Positions 26,389 through 36,338 of a stretch of DNA of 40,210 nt are shown here, piece after piece; position 1 is the first letter of the stretch, and each line of letters begins with the position of its first letter. The stretch is taken from contig JAUHYH010000003.1 of the NCBI GenBank assembly GCA_030426585.1, positions 1-40,210 of the forward strand, given 5' to 3'. The stretch comes from Bacteriovoracia bacterium. Its GTDB lineage: Bacteria; Bdellovibrionota; Bacteriovoracia; Bacteriovoracales; Bacteriovoracaceae. The notes under the pieces are model-generated. The model searched no databases. It was not told the DNA's origin and saw only the letters and a program-made list of their open reading frames with translations. The position numbers were made by a program, and so were the translations under genes.

Positions 26389-26775
26389 TTAGTAAGCTTT
26401 GACTGGACCACGGCATCTTACACTTCTTGAAAAGAGTGATGTCGATTTCTTAAGCTTTGAATTGTAGTAGTTGTAGGCCCCAGCGGTCCCACCTAGCGGA
26501 AGCGTGATCCCTGGATCTCGTTTAACCTTATATAGATTTACTAAAACAGTGGTATTAGAAGTTGAGCATTTAAGCGTGCTTGAATTACGCTCACACTCAA
26601 CAGGAACCCCATTCAGTTTTCTTCTCAATCCTTCAGAATCTGTCGACTCAGAAAGAACCGCTTGAGTTTTCGTGTTGAACATAATCCCTTTTGAGATACA
26701 GACCAATTTCCCTGTAAGAAGAGATTGGGCGTAAGTCGCAGGTGAAAGCAGTGCAATTAAAATTAGTGTTCTCAT
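26389..26775 (-). CDS. Small secreted protein, unknown
   Basis: 128 aa with signal peptide. Confidence 0.65.
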   Translation of the reverse strand: MRTLILIALLSPATYAQSLLTGKLVCISKGIMFNTKTQAVLSESTDSEGLRRKLNGVPVECERNSSTLKCSTSNTTVLVNLYKVKRDPGITLPLGGTAGAYNYYNSKLKKSTSLFSRSVRCRGPVKAY

Positions 26776-26912
26776 GCCCTCTATGTAACATAGAAAAGGC
26801 CCTAAGAGTTGGTTTTTAGACGCCTTTGTAATTTTTTCAACAATTCCCCCCCTATCATTTTTACAAGATTCCCCACTCTTTGTCGCAATGTGCTAAAACA
26901 GCTCAGTTCTAA

Positions 26913-27299
26913 ATGGGAGGACTTATGAAATACATCGTTATGGCCATTGTTGTTACGAGTGCAATTATGTTGAAGGCAGATGCCAGCACTAATTGTAGAG
27001 AAGTTGAAAACCTCATTGCGAAGGCCCAAGCTAGAGGCTTTGATCAAGTTGCTAATACTGATTCGAGCTCAGCTTATATTTCACAATTTAAGGCGAACCG
27101 ATTTCAACTGGTTTATTTTGATCAATCAACACCCGTGGCAATGGATTTTTCTCTAAGCCAATCAGGTCATGGATGTACAGCAGTAGATGTTTATCTTCCT
27201 CAGTTTCATGCGAGAGAAGCTGATATTGAAATCGAAGCTTCAGAAACAGGAATGATTTTTCTGATGCCAGGAAATCCTGTGAATTTATTTCTAAGATAA
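26913..27299 (+). CDS. Small secreted protein, unknown
   Basis: 128 aa; start may be 26925 (MKYIVMAIVVTSAIMLKADA). Confidence 0.6.
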   Translation: MGGLMKYIVMAIVVTSAIMLKADASTNCREVENLIAKAQARGFDQVANTDSSSAYISQFKANRFQLVYFDQSTPVAMDFSLSQSGHGCTAVDVYLPQFHAREADIEIEASETGMIFLMPGNPVNLFLR

Positions 27300-27302
27300 G
27301 TC

Positions 27303-27509
27303 ATGGCAAAAACGCTGATCATCTTTGGAATCTTTTTTATAATTGTCGGACTTGCTTGGCATTTTACTGATGGGAACATTCCCATCGGTAAACTTCCGGG
27401 AGACATAAAAATTCGCAGCGGCAACGCTGTTCTTTATCTTCCTATCACGAGTTGTGTGCTTGCAAGTGTTTTGCTTTGGTTGATTGGGTTTCTTTTTCGA
27501 AAATTTTGA
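27303..27509 (+). CDS. DUF2905 family small membrane protein
   Basis: 'LIIFGIFFIIVGLAWHF...IPIGKLPGDIKIRSGNAVLYLPITSCVLASVLLWLI'. Confidence 0.9.
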   Translation: MAKTLIIFGIFFIIVGLAWHFTDGNIPIGKLPGDIKIRSGNAVLYLPITSCVLASVLLWLIGFLFRKF

Positions 27510-27538
27510 GCGACAGTTAAAATCTAAGGAGATTTTTT

Positions 27539-28219
27539 ATGTCACGCACACTACTTGTTACTGGTGGGAATAGAGGAATTGGTCTTGCGATTGTAAAAGG
27601 GCTCGCTCAAACCCAAGAAGATACAATTCTCCTCGGTTGTCGTAACCTCGATCAAGGAAATAAACTCGCGAATGAGATTGGCAGCAATGTCAATGCTGTC
27701 GAGCTTGATCTTTCAAATCAAGAAGTTCTTAAGAAAAATATTGAATCAATTCAGTCTCAATATTCGATTGATGTTTTAGTGAATAATGCGGGAGTTCTCG
27801 ATTCAGGAAACCTTTTAGAAGTTTCATTTGAAGGGATCTTGAATTCAACTCAAATAAATACTCTCGCTCCGATTCAATTAATCCAAGCCTTCGCTCCTAA
27901 AATGATCGAGAAAGGCTACGGACGAATCGTTAATATATCTTCCGGTTGGGGATCTTTTGGTGAAGGGCTTACCGGTCCTTTTGCTTATTCAACATCAAAA
28001 GCTTTTCTTAACGGAGTTACTAAATCTGGAGCGCAATCGCTTCCCGCAAATGTAAAAATGAACTCCATGTGCCCGGGTTGGGTCCGAACCGATATGGGGG
28101 GACCTGACGCGACTCTTTCTCCGGAAGAAGGAGCAGAAACAGCGATCTGGCTTTCTAATCTTCCTGAAGAGGGACCCACCGGAAAATTCTTTAGAGCGAA
28201 AGAGGAAATTAGTTGGTAA
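27539..28219 (+). CDS. SDR family NAD(P)-dependent oxidoreductase
   Basis: TGGNRGIG, NNAG, YSTSKAF motifs. Confidence 0.92.
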   Translation: MSRTLLVTGGNRGIGLAIVKGLAQTQEDTILLGCRNLDQGNKLANEIGSNVNAVELDLSNQEVLKKNIESIQSQYSIDVLVNNAGVLDSGNLLEVSFEGILNSTQINTLAPIQLIQAFAPKMIEKGYGRIVNISSGWGSFGEGLTGPFAYSTSKAFLNGVTKSGAQSLPANVKMNSMCPGWVRTDMGGPDATLSPEEGAETAIWLSNLPEEGPTGKFFRAKEEISW

Positions 28220-29577
28220 TGGAACAAACTCTCCTTATCGCCTTATTGATTTACCTGGCCCTTCTTGTTGCAACAGCACTTTTTGTTTCCAATAAAATGG
28301 AAACCGAAGAAGACTTTTTGGTCGGGGGGAGAAGTTTTAATCTCTGGCTGACAACCTTCTGTTTATTTGCCACTTGGTTTGGAGCAGGAACTTTAATTGC
28401 GGCCACGGATGAAGTTTACGCACAAGGGATTCAAGTAACAGCACTTGAACCTTACGGTGCAGGGATGTGTCTTATCCTAGCGGGACTCTTCATTGCCAAA
28501 CCGCTTTGGGAAATGAAAATTATGACCTATGCCGATTTCTTTAAAGAGAAATTTGGTCTTAAGGTAGAGTTCGTGAGTGTTCTTCTTAACATCCCTATTT
28601 ATGTGGGATGGATTGCGGTTCAAATCGTCTCACTGGCCAATATTCTTCAAGTCTTTTTTCCGGTTCCTTTGTGGTCACTCATTATAGGAATCAGTCTCTT
28701 TGCTTGTTTTCTTACGATTTCAGGGGGAATGTGGTCAGTCAGTATCACTGATAGTTTTCAGTTGTTTGTTATTATTATTGGTCTCTTTTATCTCCTGTTT
28801 AAAATTTCAGGACTTGCTCCTGAAGGTCTTTCCGGTCTGCTGGCTCAAGTTGATCCCGAGAAACTTATTCTTATTCCCACTGAAAAGAAAATTGATCTCT
28901 TTAAGTGGATTGGAACCTTTAGTATTTCGGCCCTTGGAAATATGACAGGACAAGATCTAGGACAGAGAATGTTTTCAGCCAAAGATGCTAAAACTGCTCA
29001 ATGGGGCTGCTATCTGGCGGGTCTGGGATATATTCTCGTTGGAAGTATTCCGGTTTTTCTTGGGCTTACGGCGCAGGGAACGCTTGGAAGTTTTGAAGGT
29101 TCAGTTATTCCAAATCTTATTAAAACTCATCTTGATCCTGTCACAGGAATCATCATGACTTTGACGATTATCTCAGCAGTCATTTCAACGATTACCTCTG
29201 CTCTACTCGCTCCTTCAAGTATGATTTCTCATAACTTTTTAAAGAAACACTTCCCGAATACTTCTGTTCTTTTTCTTTGCAAGTGGGGAGTCGTTTTCGT
29301 CACACTCATTAGTGTTGCCACCGCTTTTGCGGGAGAAGATGTTTATAGCCTGCTTGAAGCAAGTTATGCTGTTGGGTTCGTCGGTTTCTTTGTTCCCGTT
29401 ACAGTAGGACTTATTTCAAATAAACTGGATGAGCGTGCTTGTTTGATTTCTATTTTTGCAGGTGTTCTGATTTGGTCGCCAGAGTTCTTTGGTCACGAAG
29501 ATCTCCCTTACTCTTTAATTGCGGTGGCCTTAGGTTATCCGATTTATTTTTTAAGTTATCGATTTTTAAGAGCGTGA
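28219..29577 (+). CDS. Sodium:solute symporter (SSS) family transporter
   Basis: 'EDFLVGGRSFNLWLTTFCLFATWFGAGTLI', multi-pass; TAATG overlap with the SDR gene. Confidence 0.88.
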   Translation: MEQTLLIALLIYLALLVATALFVSNKMETEEDFLVGGRSFNLWLTTFCLFATWFGAGTLIAATDEVYAQGIQVTALEPYGAGMCLILAGLFIAKPLWEMKIMTYADFFKEKFGLKVEFVSVLLNIPIYVGWIAVQIVSLANILQVFFPVPLWSLIIGISLFACFLTISGGMWSVSITDSFQLFVIIIGLFYLLFKISGLAPEGLSGLLAQVDPEKLILIPTEKKIDLFKWIGTFSISALGNMTGQDLGQRMFSAKDAKTAQWGCYLAGLGYILVGSIPVFLGLTAQGTLGSFEGSVIPNLIKTHLDPVTGIIMTLTIISAVISTITSALLAPSSMISHNFLKKHFPNTSVLFLCKWGVVFVTLISVATAFAGEDVYSLLEASYAVGFVGFFVPVTVGLISNKLDERACLISIFAGVLIWSPEFFGHEDLPYSLIAVALGYPIYFLSYRFLRA

Positions 29578-30801
29578 TTTCGCAATTAAAACAATCGAAG
29601 CCAGTGTTCCAAATAACAAAAGAATCCCTGTAAAATTATAGGAATAAGAATACCCTATAATTCCCGGGTTTGAATCGATCAAATGACCGGTAACGATCCC
29701 ATAGAACATATCAGGAAGATAACCAACGAAAGAAACAATACCAACAGCAGTTCCGACCAGATGATCCTTGATATTGAGATCCCCTAGAACCGCAAAATAG
29801 ATCGCTCTTAAAGCATAAGCAAAGGACGAAGATAACAGGACAACCGTTAAAATAAGCCAGGTCATTGTGCTCATTTCCAGGCCAAGAAAAAATTGAGAAA
29901 AAGCACTCCCTCCAAGCAGTAAAGTTAAAGCATAAAAGCGCCCAAGTTTATTTTTCAGGTGAATCCAGTCCACTAAGAAGCCCGCTATTAAAGCAGAAAA
30001 TGGGCGTAGCCAAAAAATAAGTGAAGTAAACTGAGAGGATTCTTCATTTGAAAAACCAAGCACATCTACGAGATAAATTGAATAATTATCAACACTTTTG
30101 TAACCACAATATGCACTAAGAACAATAATTCCTAATAACCAAATTTTAATGTCTTTCAAAAGTAGTTTGGCTTTATCAATTGACCAAGGCTCGATCTTTC
30201 CCCCTGCTTCAAAGTTTTTTAAGGCCGCCCAGATAAAGAGAGCGACTATAAAGGTAAAACTCACAACAATGGCATAAATAATTTGAATCGCTTCTGCGCT
30301 TTTTACTTGCAGCTCAGCTTCTGTAAAGAAGTACCCCACAACTAAAACGAGAACTGAACTCATCACGGCAGCCGCGAGCCCACGCCCACTATCTAGGATT
30401 CCCATCGCAGTGGCCCTGTGATCCTCTCCTCCCGATAAATGAGTGACCTTAATCAACGCTCCCCACATCAGAAAAATAGTACTTATCCCAAAGAAAAAAT
30501 AAATGGCAATTAAAGTGAACCTTGTCGGAGCCAACATGAGAAGGAGTCCTGCAATCGCCGTGGCCTTCAAAGAAATTGCCATCAGTTTTCGTGGAGCGTA
30601 TTTATCTGCGAAAGGTCCGCCCAAAAGATAGGAGATCATCGCTGAAAACCCATAGGCTCCAAAAGCTGTTCCGAGATCAGTGTTGGTAATCCCCCATGCT
30701 TCTAACATCAGTGGTCGGTAAAGACGCGGGATTAAAAATGGCAACATGAATATAGTCTCGCCGGCAATGATGATGGCGAGACTTGTAAAAAATTTTTTCA
30801 T
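29566..30801 (-). CDS. MFS transporter
   Basis: 12-TM-like hydrophobic profile; 'GGPFADKYAPRKLMAISL' MFS motif A. Confidence 0.87.
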   Translation of the reverse strand: MKKFFTSLAIIIAGETIFMLPFLIPRLYRPLMLEAWGITNTDLGTAFGAYGFSAMISYLLGGPFADKYAPRKLMAISLKATAIAGLLLMLAPTRFTLIAIYFFFGISTIFLMWGALIKVTHLSGGEDHRATAMGILDSGRGLAAAVMSSVLVLVVGYFFTEAELQVKSAEAIQIIYAIVVSFTFIVALFIWAALKNFEAGGKIEPWSIDKAKLLLKDIKIWLLGIIVLSAYCGYKSVDNYSIYLVDVLGFSNEESSQFTSLIFWLRPFSALIAGFLVDWIHLKNKLGRFYALTLLLGGSAFSQFFLGLEMSTMTWLILTVVLLSSSFAYALRAIYFAVLGDLNIKDHLVGTAVGIVSFVGYLPDMFYGIVTGHLIDSNPGIIGYSYSYNFTGILLLFGTLASIVLIAKSRS

Positions 30802-30838
30802 TCTCTTTCATGCTAACAGCATGAAAGAAAGAAGCAAA

Positions 30839-31063
30839 TTACTGAAACTTCCAGTACTTGACGTCAGCACTCTCTAACTTTATTTCGTATTCGATAATCG
30901 CTGGGGTTCTATACTTCGCTTGAGCAACCATCACTTCATCTTCCAGTTCGTCAAAGGCAGGATTTCGGTAAACAGATTTTTCAACTTGAAATTCATCTTC
31001 AGTCGAAAAAACCAGTCCTGAAAAAAACAGTAATGTTAATAGAATTGTTATTACTTTCATCAT
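30839..31063 (-). CDS. Small secreted protein, unknown
   Basis: MMKVITILLTLLFFSGLVFST signal peptide; start shifted from ORF-track 31138. Confidence 0.55.
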   Translation of the reverse strand: MMKVITILLTLLFFSGLVFSTEDEFQVEKSVYRNPAFDELEDEVMVAQAKYRTPAIIEYEIKLESADVKYWKFQ

Positions 31064-31194
31064 CACTCCTTGATGGGGGGAGGCACGAATTCCTTTTCTC
31101 CCCGTGTGAAAACATGATGACATAAGTTGGGATTTCAAAAAAGACTCTTGGTAAAGCTTTTATGGAGACGTTTTGCACCGGCTTCAATATGACA

Positions 31195-31476
31195 CTAGTG
31201 AATGAGCTGAACTAAAACATAGGGCTGAATAATTAAAAATTGAAATTTTTTCTCTTGATATTTTCCAGAGTCATCCATGCTGAGACTGATTAATTGTCTA
31301 TTATTTAGCCAATTTGCAACGGTTTGGGTTTGATCTTCAGCGATCGCCATCCCGGCATCAACGAGATCAATTGTGGAATCCACTAATATAACCGCCCCTC
31401 GTTCGAGATTCTTGTCTAAGAGGTTCCAGTCACACTCCTCTATTTCCGTCTGTAGTTTTTTTCTAAGCTCTGACAT
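31195..31476 (-). CDS. Hypothetical protein
   Basis: 93 aa ORF, coding-like composition. Confidence 0.55.
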   Translation of the reverse strand: MSELRKKLQTEIEECDWNLLDKNLERGAVILVDSTIDLVDAGMAIAEDQTQTVANWLNNRQLISLSMDDSGKYQEKKFQFLIIQPYVLVQLIH

Positions 31477-31488
31477 ACTATCAGTGTA

Positions 31489-31923
31489 ATGAAAATTTTA
31501 ACGATCGTCATTTTGCTCACCTCCATTTCTGCCAAAGCGGAACTTGGTTTCTATTGTAAGAATGCTCTATCACTGGCTTTAAAGGGGTATTCCTATCATA
31601 AGGACTATGCGAGCTCATTGAAGAATATTGAAACCAGGCTTTATAAAATCAAAATGCTGACGGGGAAGATGATTAAAGAAAAAAAACCTTCGGCAAAAGA
31701 TAAAAAAAATGTACTCACTAATTTCGCCTCACTCAATACTCATTTCAAAAAACATAAAGAGACAATCAAACAAATCAGTGACACCACCTCTTGTGCCCAA
31801 GACCTCGTAAAAGATTTGGACCAGCTTCAGCCTATTCTTAAAAAACCCCTGAACAAACCCGAGATTCAAAAACTCCTCAAAGTCTCAACTCGCGCCATTA
31901 ATACCTTGAATTCGATTAAATAG
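31489..31923 (+). CDS. Small secreted protein, unknown
   Basis: 144 aa with signal peptide. Confidence 0.65.
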   Translation: MKILTIVILLTSISAKAELGFYCKNALSLALKGYSYHKDYASSLKNIETRLYKIKMLTGKMIKEKKPSAKDKKNVLTNFASLNTHFKKHKETIKQISDTTSCAQDLVKDLDQLQPILKKPLNKPEIQKLLKVSTRAINTLNSIK

Positions 31924-31961
31924 CATTGGACGATTCTTACTGTTCAACTTATCCTCGAACT

Positions 31962-33215
31962 ATGAATTTTACGAGCTCAGACAACACCTTTGAGGCTGCT
32001 CAAGCCTTTAATGAAAAGGACTCCTTAAAGGAGTTCCGCGATGAATTTCTCTTCCCTCAATTTAAGGGACAGGACTATTTATACTTCACTGGTCACTCAC
32101 TTGGACTTCAGCCTAAGAAGGCACGAGAAGCCATTAATGAGGTCCTCGATTCTTGGTCCTTAAGAGGTGTCGATGCACACTTCACTGGTGATCACCCGTG
32201 GATGACTTACCACGAGTCTCTGATTGAATCCATGTCACGGGTAATGGGGACCAAGCCTGAAGAAACCGTGATAATGAATGCGCTCACCACAAATCTTCAT
32301 CTCATGTTGGTCTCATTCTATCGTCCGACAAAAACTCGTTATAAAATCCTCATTGAACAAAACGCGTTTCCTTCTGATATCTATGCCGTAAAATCACAAG
32401 CGCGTTTTCATGGGTTTGATTGGCGAGAAGCGATCGTTGAATTAACTGCTGATCAAGATCCACTTGAGCAAATCGAAAATTTAAAAGACGAACTCGCCTT
32501 AGTCATGATGGGTAATGTGAACTACCTCTCCGGCCAAGCGTTTGATATGAAAGCGATCAGTGAGAAGGCCCATGAAGTTGGTGCTTTTGTTGGGTTTGAT
32601 CTCGCTCATGGGGCCGGAAATCTTATTTGTGACCTTCATAACGCTGATCCTGACTTTGCGGTTTGGTGTACCTATAAATATATGAACTCAGGACCTGGTT
32701 CTCCGGGAGGAGTTTTTATTAATCAGAAGCACCTGGGAAAAACTGATATCCCTCGTTTTGAAGGATGGATGGGGAATCATAAAGACACCCGCTTTGTCAT
32801 GAGTCCAGAATTTGATCCCGCTCCGGGGGCTAAGGCGTGGCAGCTGAATAATCATCCCATTTTTCAAATGGCCGCACTGAGAGCAAGTCTTGATTTATTT
32901 GATAAAGCGACGATCAAGGCCCTTCGTAAAAAAGGAGATCACCTCACCGGTTATCTTGAATTTCTTTTAAATGAGAATTGCGGTGAGAAAATAGAAATGA
33001 TCACGCCTGCTTACTCTGAAACAAAACAAACGCGTGGGAATATGCTGTGCATGCGTTTTAAAAACGATGCTCGCGCCGTAAGGAAAGCTCTTCAGGACAA
33101 TGGTATCTTAAGTGATTTTAGAGAGCCTGATATTCTTAGGATTGCTCCTGCTCCGCTTTACAATAATTATACCGATGTTTATAAATTGGTAGAAATCATT
33201 GCTAAAGAATCATGA
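31962..33215 (+). CDS. kynU: Kynureninase
   Basis: 'YFTGHSLGLQPKKAREAINEVLDSWSLRGVDAHF...GAFVGFDLAHGAGNLICDLHNADPDFAVWCTYKYMNSGPGSPGGVFINQKH'. Start chosen at internal ATG 31962. Confidence 0.92.
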   Translation: MNFTSSDNTFEAAQAFNEKDSLKEFRDEFLFPQFKGQDYLYFTGHSLGLQPKKAREAINEVLDSWSLRGVDAHFTGDHPWMTYHESLIESMSRVMGTKPEETVIMNALTTNLHLMLVSFYRPTKTRYKILIEQNAFPSDIYAVKSQARFHGFDWREAIVELTADQDPLEQIENLKDELALVMMGNVNYLSGQAFDMKAISEKAHEVGAFVGFDLAHGAGNLICDLHNADPDFAVWCTYKYMNSGPGSPGGVFINQKHLGKTDIPRFEGWMGNHKDTRFVMSPEFDPAPGAKAWQLNNHPIFQMAALRASLDLFDKATIKALRKKGDHLTGYLEFLLNENCGEKIEMITPAYSETKQTRGNMLCMRFKNDARAVRKALQDNGILSDFREPDILRIAPAPLYNNYTDVYKLVEIIAKES

Positions 33216-34426
33216 AAAAAATTATCGTCATTGGTGCTGGGGCCGCAGGTGTCTTTGCAGCGATTCGCTGTGCTGAAGCCAATCCAAAAACAAAAGTTAC
33301 GATTCTCGAATCAGGAAACAAGGTTTTAAGAAAAGTAAAAATTTCTGGTGGCGGTCGTTGTAATGTCACTCATCATCAATTCATGTCAGCAGAATTTGTA
33401 AAGAACTACCCCCGAGGTTCTCGAGAATTGCAATCCCCTTTTACTCAATTCCAAGCTGAAGATACGGTGAAATGGTTTGCCGATCGGGGCGTCAAGATGA
33501 AGGCGGAAGAAGACGGCAGGATGTTTCCCGTCACCGATTCTTCTCAGACCATAATCAATTGTTTTTTAAACGAAGTAAAAAAACTCAATATCCAAATCAT
33601 TACCGGAAAGAAGGTGACTTCCGTTAAGAAAGAAGGGAATCAATTTTCTATTTGGACGGAACAAAAGGATCAATTCAAGGCAGAGGGGCTGATGCTTGCC
33701 ACAGGAAGTATGCCGGAGGGTTATAAACTCGCAAAGCAATTAGGTCACTCCATTACTCCTTTGGCCCCGTCTCTGTTCACTTTTAAAATTAACTCTCGCC
33801 TTCTAAAAGACTTAGCGGGAATTTCTTTTCCAGAAGTTGAGCTGACTTTAAAAACTTCAAAGAAAACTTTTCAACAAGTCGGCCCCCTCTTGATCACACA
33901 TTGGGGACTTAGTGGACCAGCGGTTTTAAAACTTTCTGCTTGGGCCGCGCGCGAGATGAAAGAAGATAACTATCAATCAACTTTAGAGATCAATTGGCTT
34001 AATAAAAAAAGAGCACCACTCTTGGAAGAGCTTTTTAAAAATAAAAATTCTAAAAGTAAACTCACTAACCTTTACCCTCAAGAATTGGCCGGTCGGTTTT
34101 GGGAACAGTTTCTTAAAGTAAATCAGCTGGATGCTGATACTCCCTGGAACCAACTCCCCCACAAGCAATACAATCAATTGGCCGATGCTCTCTATAAAAC
34201 AAGTTTGGAAGTTGAAGGAAAAAGCCGTTTTAAGGAAGAGTTTGTGGAATGTGGCGGAGTGCATCTTAAAGAAATCGATTTCAAAACCATGGAAAGCAAA
34301 CTCACTCCGGGACTTTTCTTCGCTGGTGAATTACTCGATATAGACGGCATTACTGGTGGTTTTAACTTTCAAAATGCGTGGACGGGTGGCTGGATCGCCG
34401 GAACTTCGCTCGCTCATTTGCCATAA
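33212..34426 (+). CDS. NAD(P)/FAD-dependent oxidoreductase (HI0933/BaiN-like)
   Basis: 'VIGAGAAGVFAAIRCAE', 'KVKISGGGRCNVTH', 'CGGVHLKEIDFKTMESKLTPGLFFAGELLDIDGITGGFNFQNAWTGGWIAG'; 4-nt overlap with kynU. Confidence 0.93.
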   Translation: MKKIIVIGAGAAGVFAAIRCAEANPKTKVTILESGNKVLRKVKISGGGRCNVTHHQFMSAEFVKNYPRGSRELQSPFTQFQAEDTVKWFADRGVKMKAEEDGRMFPVTDSSQTIINCFLNEVKKLNIQIITGKKVTSVKKEGNQFSIWTEQKDQFKAEGLMLATGSMPEGYKLAKQLGHSITPLAPSLFTFKINSRLLKDLAGISFPEVELTLKTSKKTFQQVGPLLITHWGLSGPAVLKLSAWAAREMKEDNYQSTLEINWLNKKRAPLLEELFKNKNSKSKLTNLYPQELAGRFWEQFLKVNQLDADTPWNQLPHKQYNQLADALYKTSLEVEGKSRFKEEFVECGGVHLKEIDFKTMESKLTPGLFFAGELLDIDGITGGFNFQNAWTGGWIAGTSLAHLP

Positions 34427-34483
34427 TCTAAACTAATTCAGTAGACTTTTAATATAATCTTAAATTTACCACGGTAGGTTTCT

Positions 34484-35668
34484 ATGAAATTATTAGTAGT
34501 TTTATCTCTTCTCTTTTCCGCTAACCTCTTCGCAGACCAAAACTTCAAAAAATTCCTTAAAAATCTTAAAACTGAAATGATTCAGAATTATGGATTTTCT
34601 CAAGCACTGATTGAAGATGCTTTTAAAGGTGTGGAGCTTAATGAAGATGTCCTTCATGCGGATCGAAACCAACCTGAGCTTAAAAAAAGCTTCGGGAGTT
34701 ATCTTAAAAGAGTTCTAAGTGAAAAAAGAATTGGAAAAGGGAAAGTCTTTATCAATGAGCTTGCTAGCCTCTTTGATGATATTGATGCCATCTACCCTGT
34801 TCAAAGAAGATTCCTTCTTTCTTTCTGGGCAATGGAAACAAACTTTTCTTCTTATACGGGCTACTTTGATGTGATTGAAGCTTTTGCAACTTTAATTTAT
34901 GACGGAAGAAGAGGAAAGTTCTTTAAAGCTGAATTAATTTCAATTTTAAAGGTCCTTCAACTTGGAAACTTCCGCTACCCTGCTGAAAGAATCCAAGGTT
35001 CTTGGGCCGGTGCTATCGGATCAACTCAATTTCTACCAAGTAAAATTCTAAGATACGCTATCGACTTTAATAATGATGGTGTGATCAATATGTGGGAGTC
35101 ACGTCCTGACTTTCTCGCTTCTTCAGCGAAGTTTCTCCAAGGTGAAGGTTGGACTGCTGATGAGCACTGGGGTTACCCAATCGAACTTCCTGAAAACTTT
35201 AATTACTTCGAGTCAGGTTTAAAAACAAAAAGAACCGTTGATTACTGGAGAAAGAAAGGAATCACTCTTCAAAACGGTGAAGCTCTTCCCGATTCAGAAA
35301 ATCTCACGGCGGTTTTTCTTCCTCAAGGTCATAAAGGACCAAAGTTTCTGGTTTATAATAACTTCTTTACGATTTTTCGTTGGAACTACTCAGCGAAATA
35401 CGCTCTGGCCATTGGGATGATGTCGGATCGGATCACGGATCAGGCGACTTATTGGAATGAAATTAATTTCGATGAACAAAGTTTTCTCACCAAAAAAATA
35501 ATTAAAAGAATTCAAAACCAATTAAACCAACTAGGTTTCGGTGCAGGTAAAGCTGATGGGATTTGGGGACAGAATTCGACAAGGGCCTTTCAGAAATATC
35601 AAGTTTCTCGGAACTTAGTTCCTGATGGTTACCTCACTGAAGAAGTGGTGGGTCAGTTACTCAGATGA
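34484..35668 (+). CDS. Lytic murein transglycosylase (MltB/SLT_2-type) with C-terminal peptidoglycan-binding domain
   Basis: 'AIGSTQFLPSKILRYAIDFNNDGVINMW...SSAKFLQGEGW'; C-terminal 'IKRIQNQLNQLGFGAGKADGIWGQNSTRAFQKYQ'. Confidence 0.92.
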   Translation: MKLLVVLSLLFSANLFADQNFKKFLKNLKTEMIQNYGFSQALIEDAFKGVELNEDVLHADRNQPELKKSFGSYLKRVLSEKRIGKGKVFINELASLFDDIDAIYPVQRRFLLSFWAMETNFSSYTGYFDVIEAFATLIYDGRRGKFFKAELISILKVLQLGNFRYPAERIQGSWAGAIGSTQFLPSKILRYAIDFNNDGVINMWESRPDFLASSAKFLQGEGWTADEHWGYPIELPENFNYFESGLKTKRTVDYWRKKGITLQNGEALPDSENLTAVFLPQGHKGPKFLVYNNFFTIFRWNYSAKYALAIGMMSDRITDQATYWNEINFDEQSFLTKKIIKRIQNQLNQLGFGAGKADGIWGQNSTRAFQKYQVSRNLVPDGYLTEEVVGQLLR

Positions 35669-36297
35669 AATACCTTCTCCTTTTTCTTTCACTTAACCTC
35701 TACGCTCAGAAAAAACATTCGGTTGAGGTTTTAGAAATACCTGAGGCCATCCAAAAACAAATGATGGGTTTGAGTATGAAGAAGGGTTGTCCCGTTCCTT
35801 TTAAGGATCTTCGGCTTTTAAAATTTCTTCACTATGATTTCGAAAACTCAGTCACCCAAGGTGAACTTGTGGTTCACAAAAAAGTCGCTGAAGGTCTCAA
35901 AACAATTCTCTTTAATCTTTTTAGGGCCGAATACCCCATTCAAATAGCGAAGCTTGTTGATCATTACAAAGCAGATGATATGACTTCCATGAAAGCAAAT
36001 AACACCTCCGCTTTTAACTGCCGACCGATCACGGGAAAAAAGAATGAATTTTCGTTACACTCGTATGGATTAGCGATTGATATCAATCCGCTCATTAATC
36101 CTTATATTAAAGGCGATAAAGTCCTCCCTCCAGAGGGGGCGAAGTATCAAGATCGTAGCCAAGCGGCCAAAGGGCTTATCAAGGCCAATGATCTCATTGT
36201 CCAAGAATTCAAAAAACAGGGATGGTCTTGGGGGGGCGATTGGAAGCAATACAAGGACTATCAGCACTTTGAGCAGCCAAAAAGCATTCTTCAGTAA
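35665..36297 (+). CDS. M15-family peptidase-like protein
   Basis: 'FSLHSYGLAIDINPLINPYI' and 'WSWGGDWKQYKDYQHFE'; 4-nt overlap with upstream gene. Confidence 0.87.
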   Translation: MKYLLLFLSLNLYAQKKHSVEVLEIPEAIQKQMMGLSMKKGCPVPFKDLRLLKFLHYDFENSVTQGELVVHKKVAEGLKTILFNLFRAEYPIQIAKLVDHYKADDMTSMKANNTSAFNCRPITGKKNEFSLHSYGLAIDINPLINPYIKGDKVLPPEGAKYQDRSQAAKGLIKANDLIVQEFKKQGWSWGGDWKQYKDYQHFEQPKSILQ

Positions 36298-36338
36298 GCT
36301 CGCATGACTTATTGCAACTTCTAATGTAGTATTTTGCA

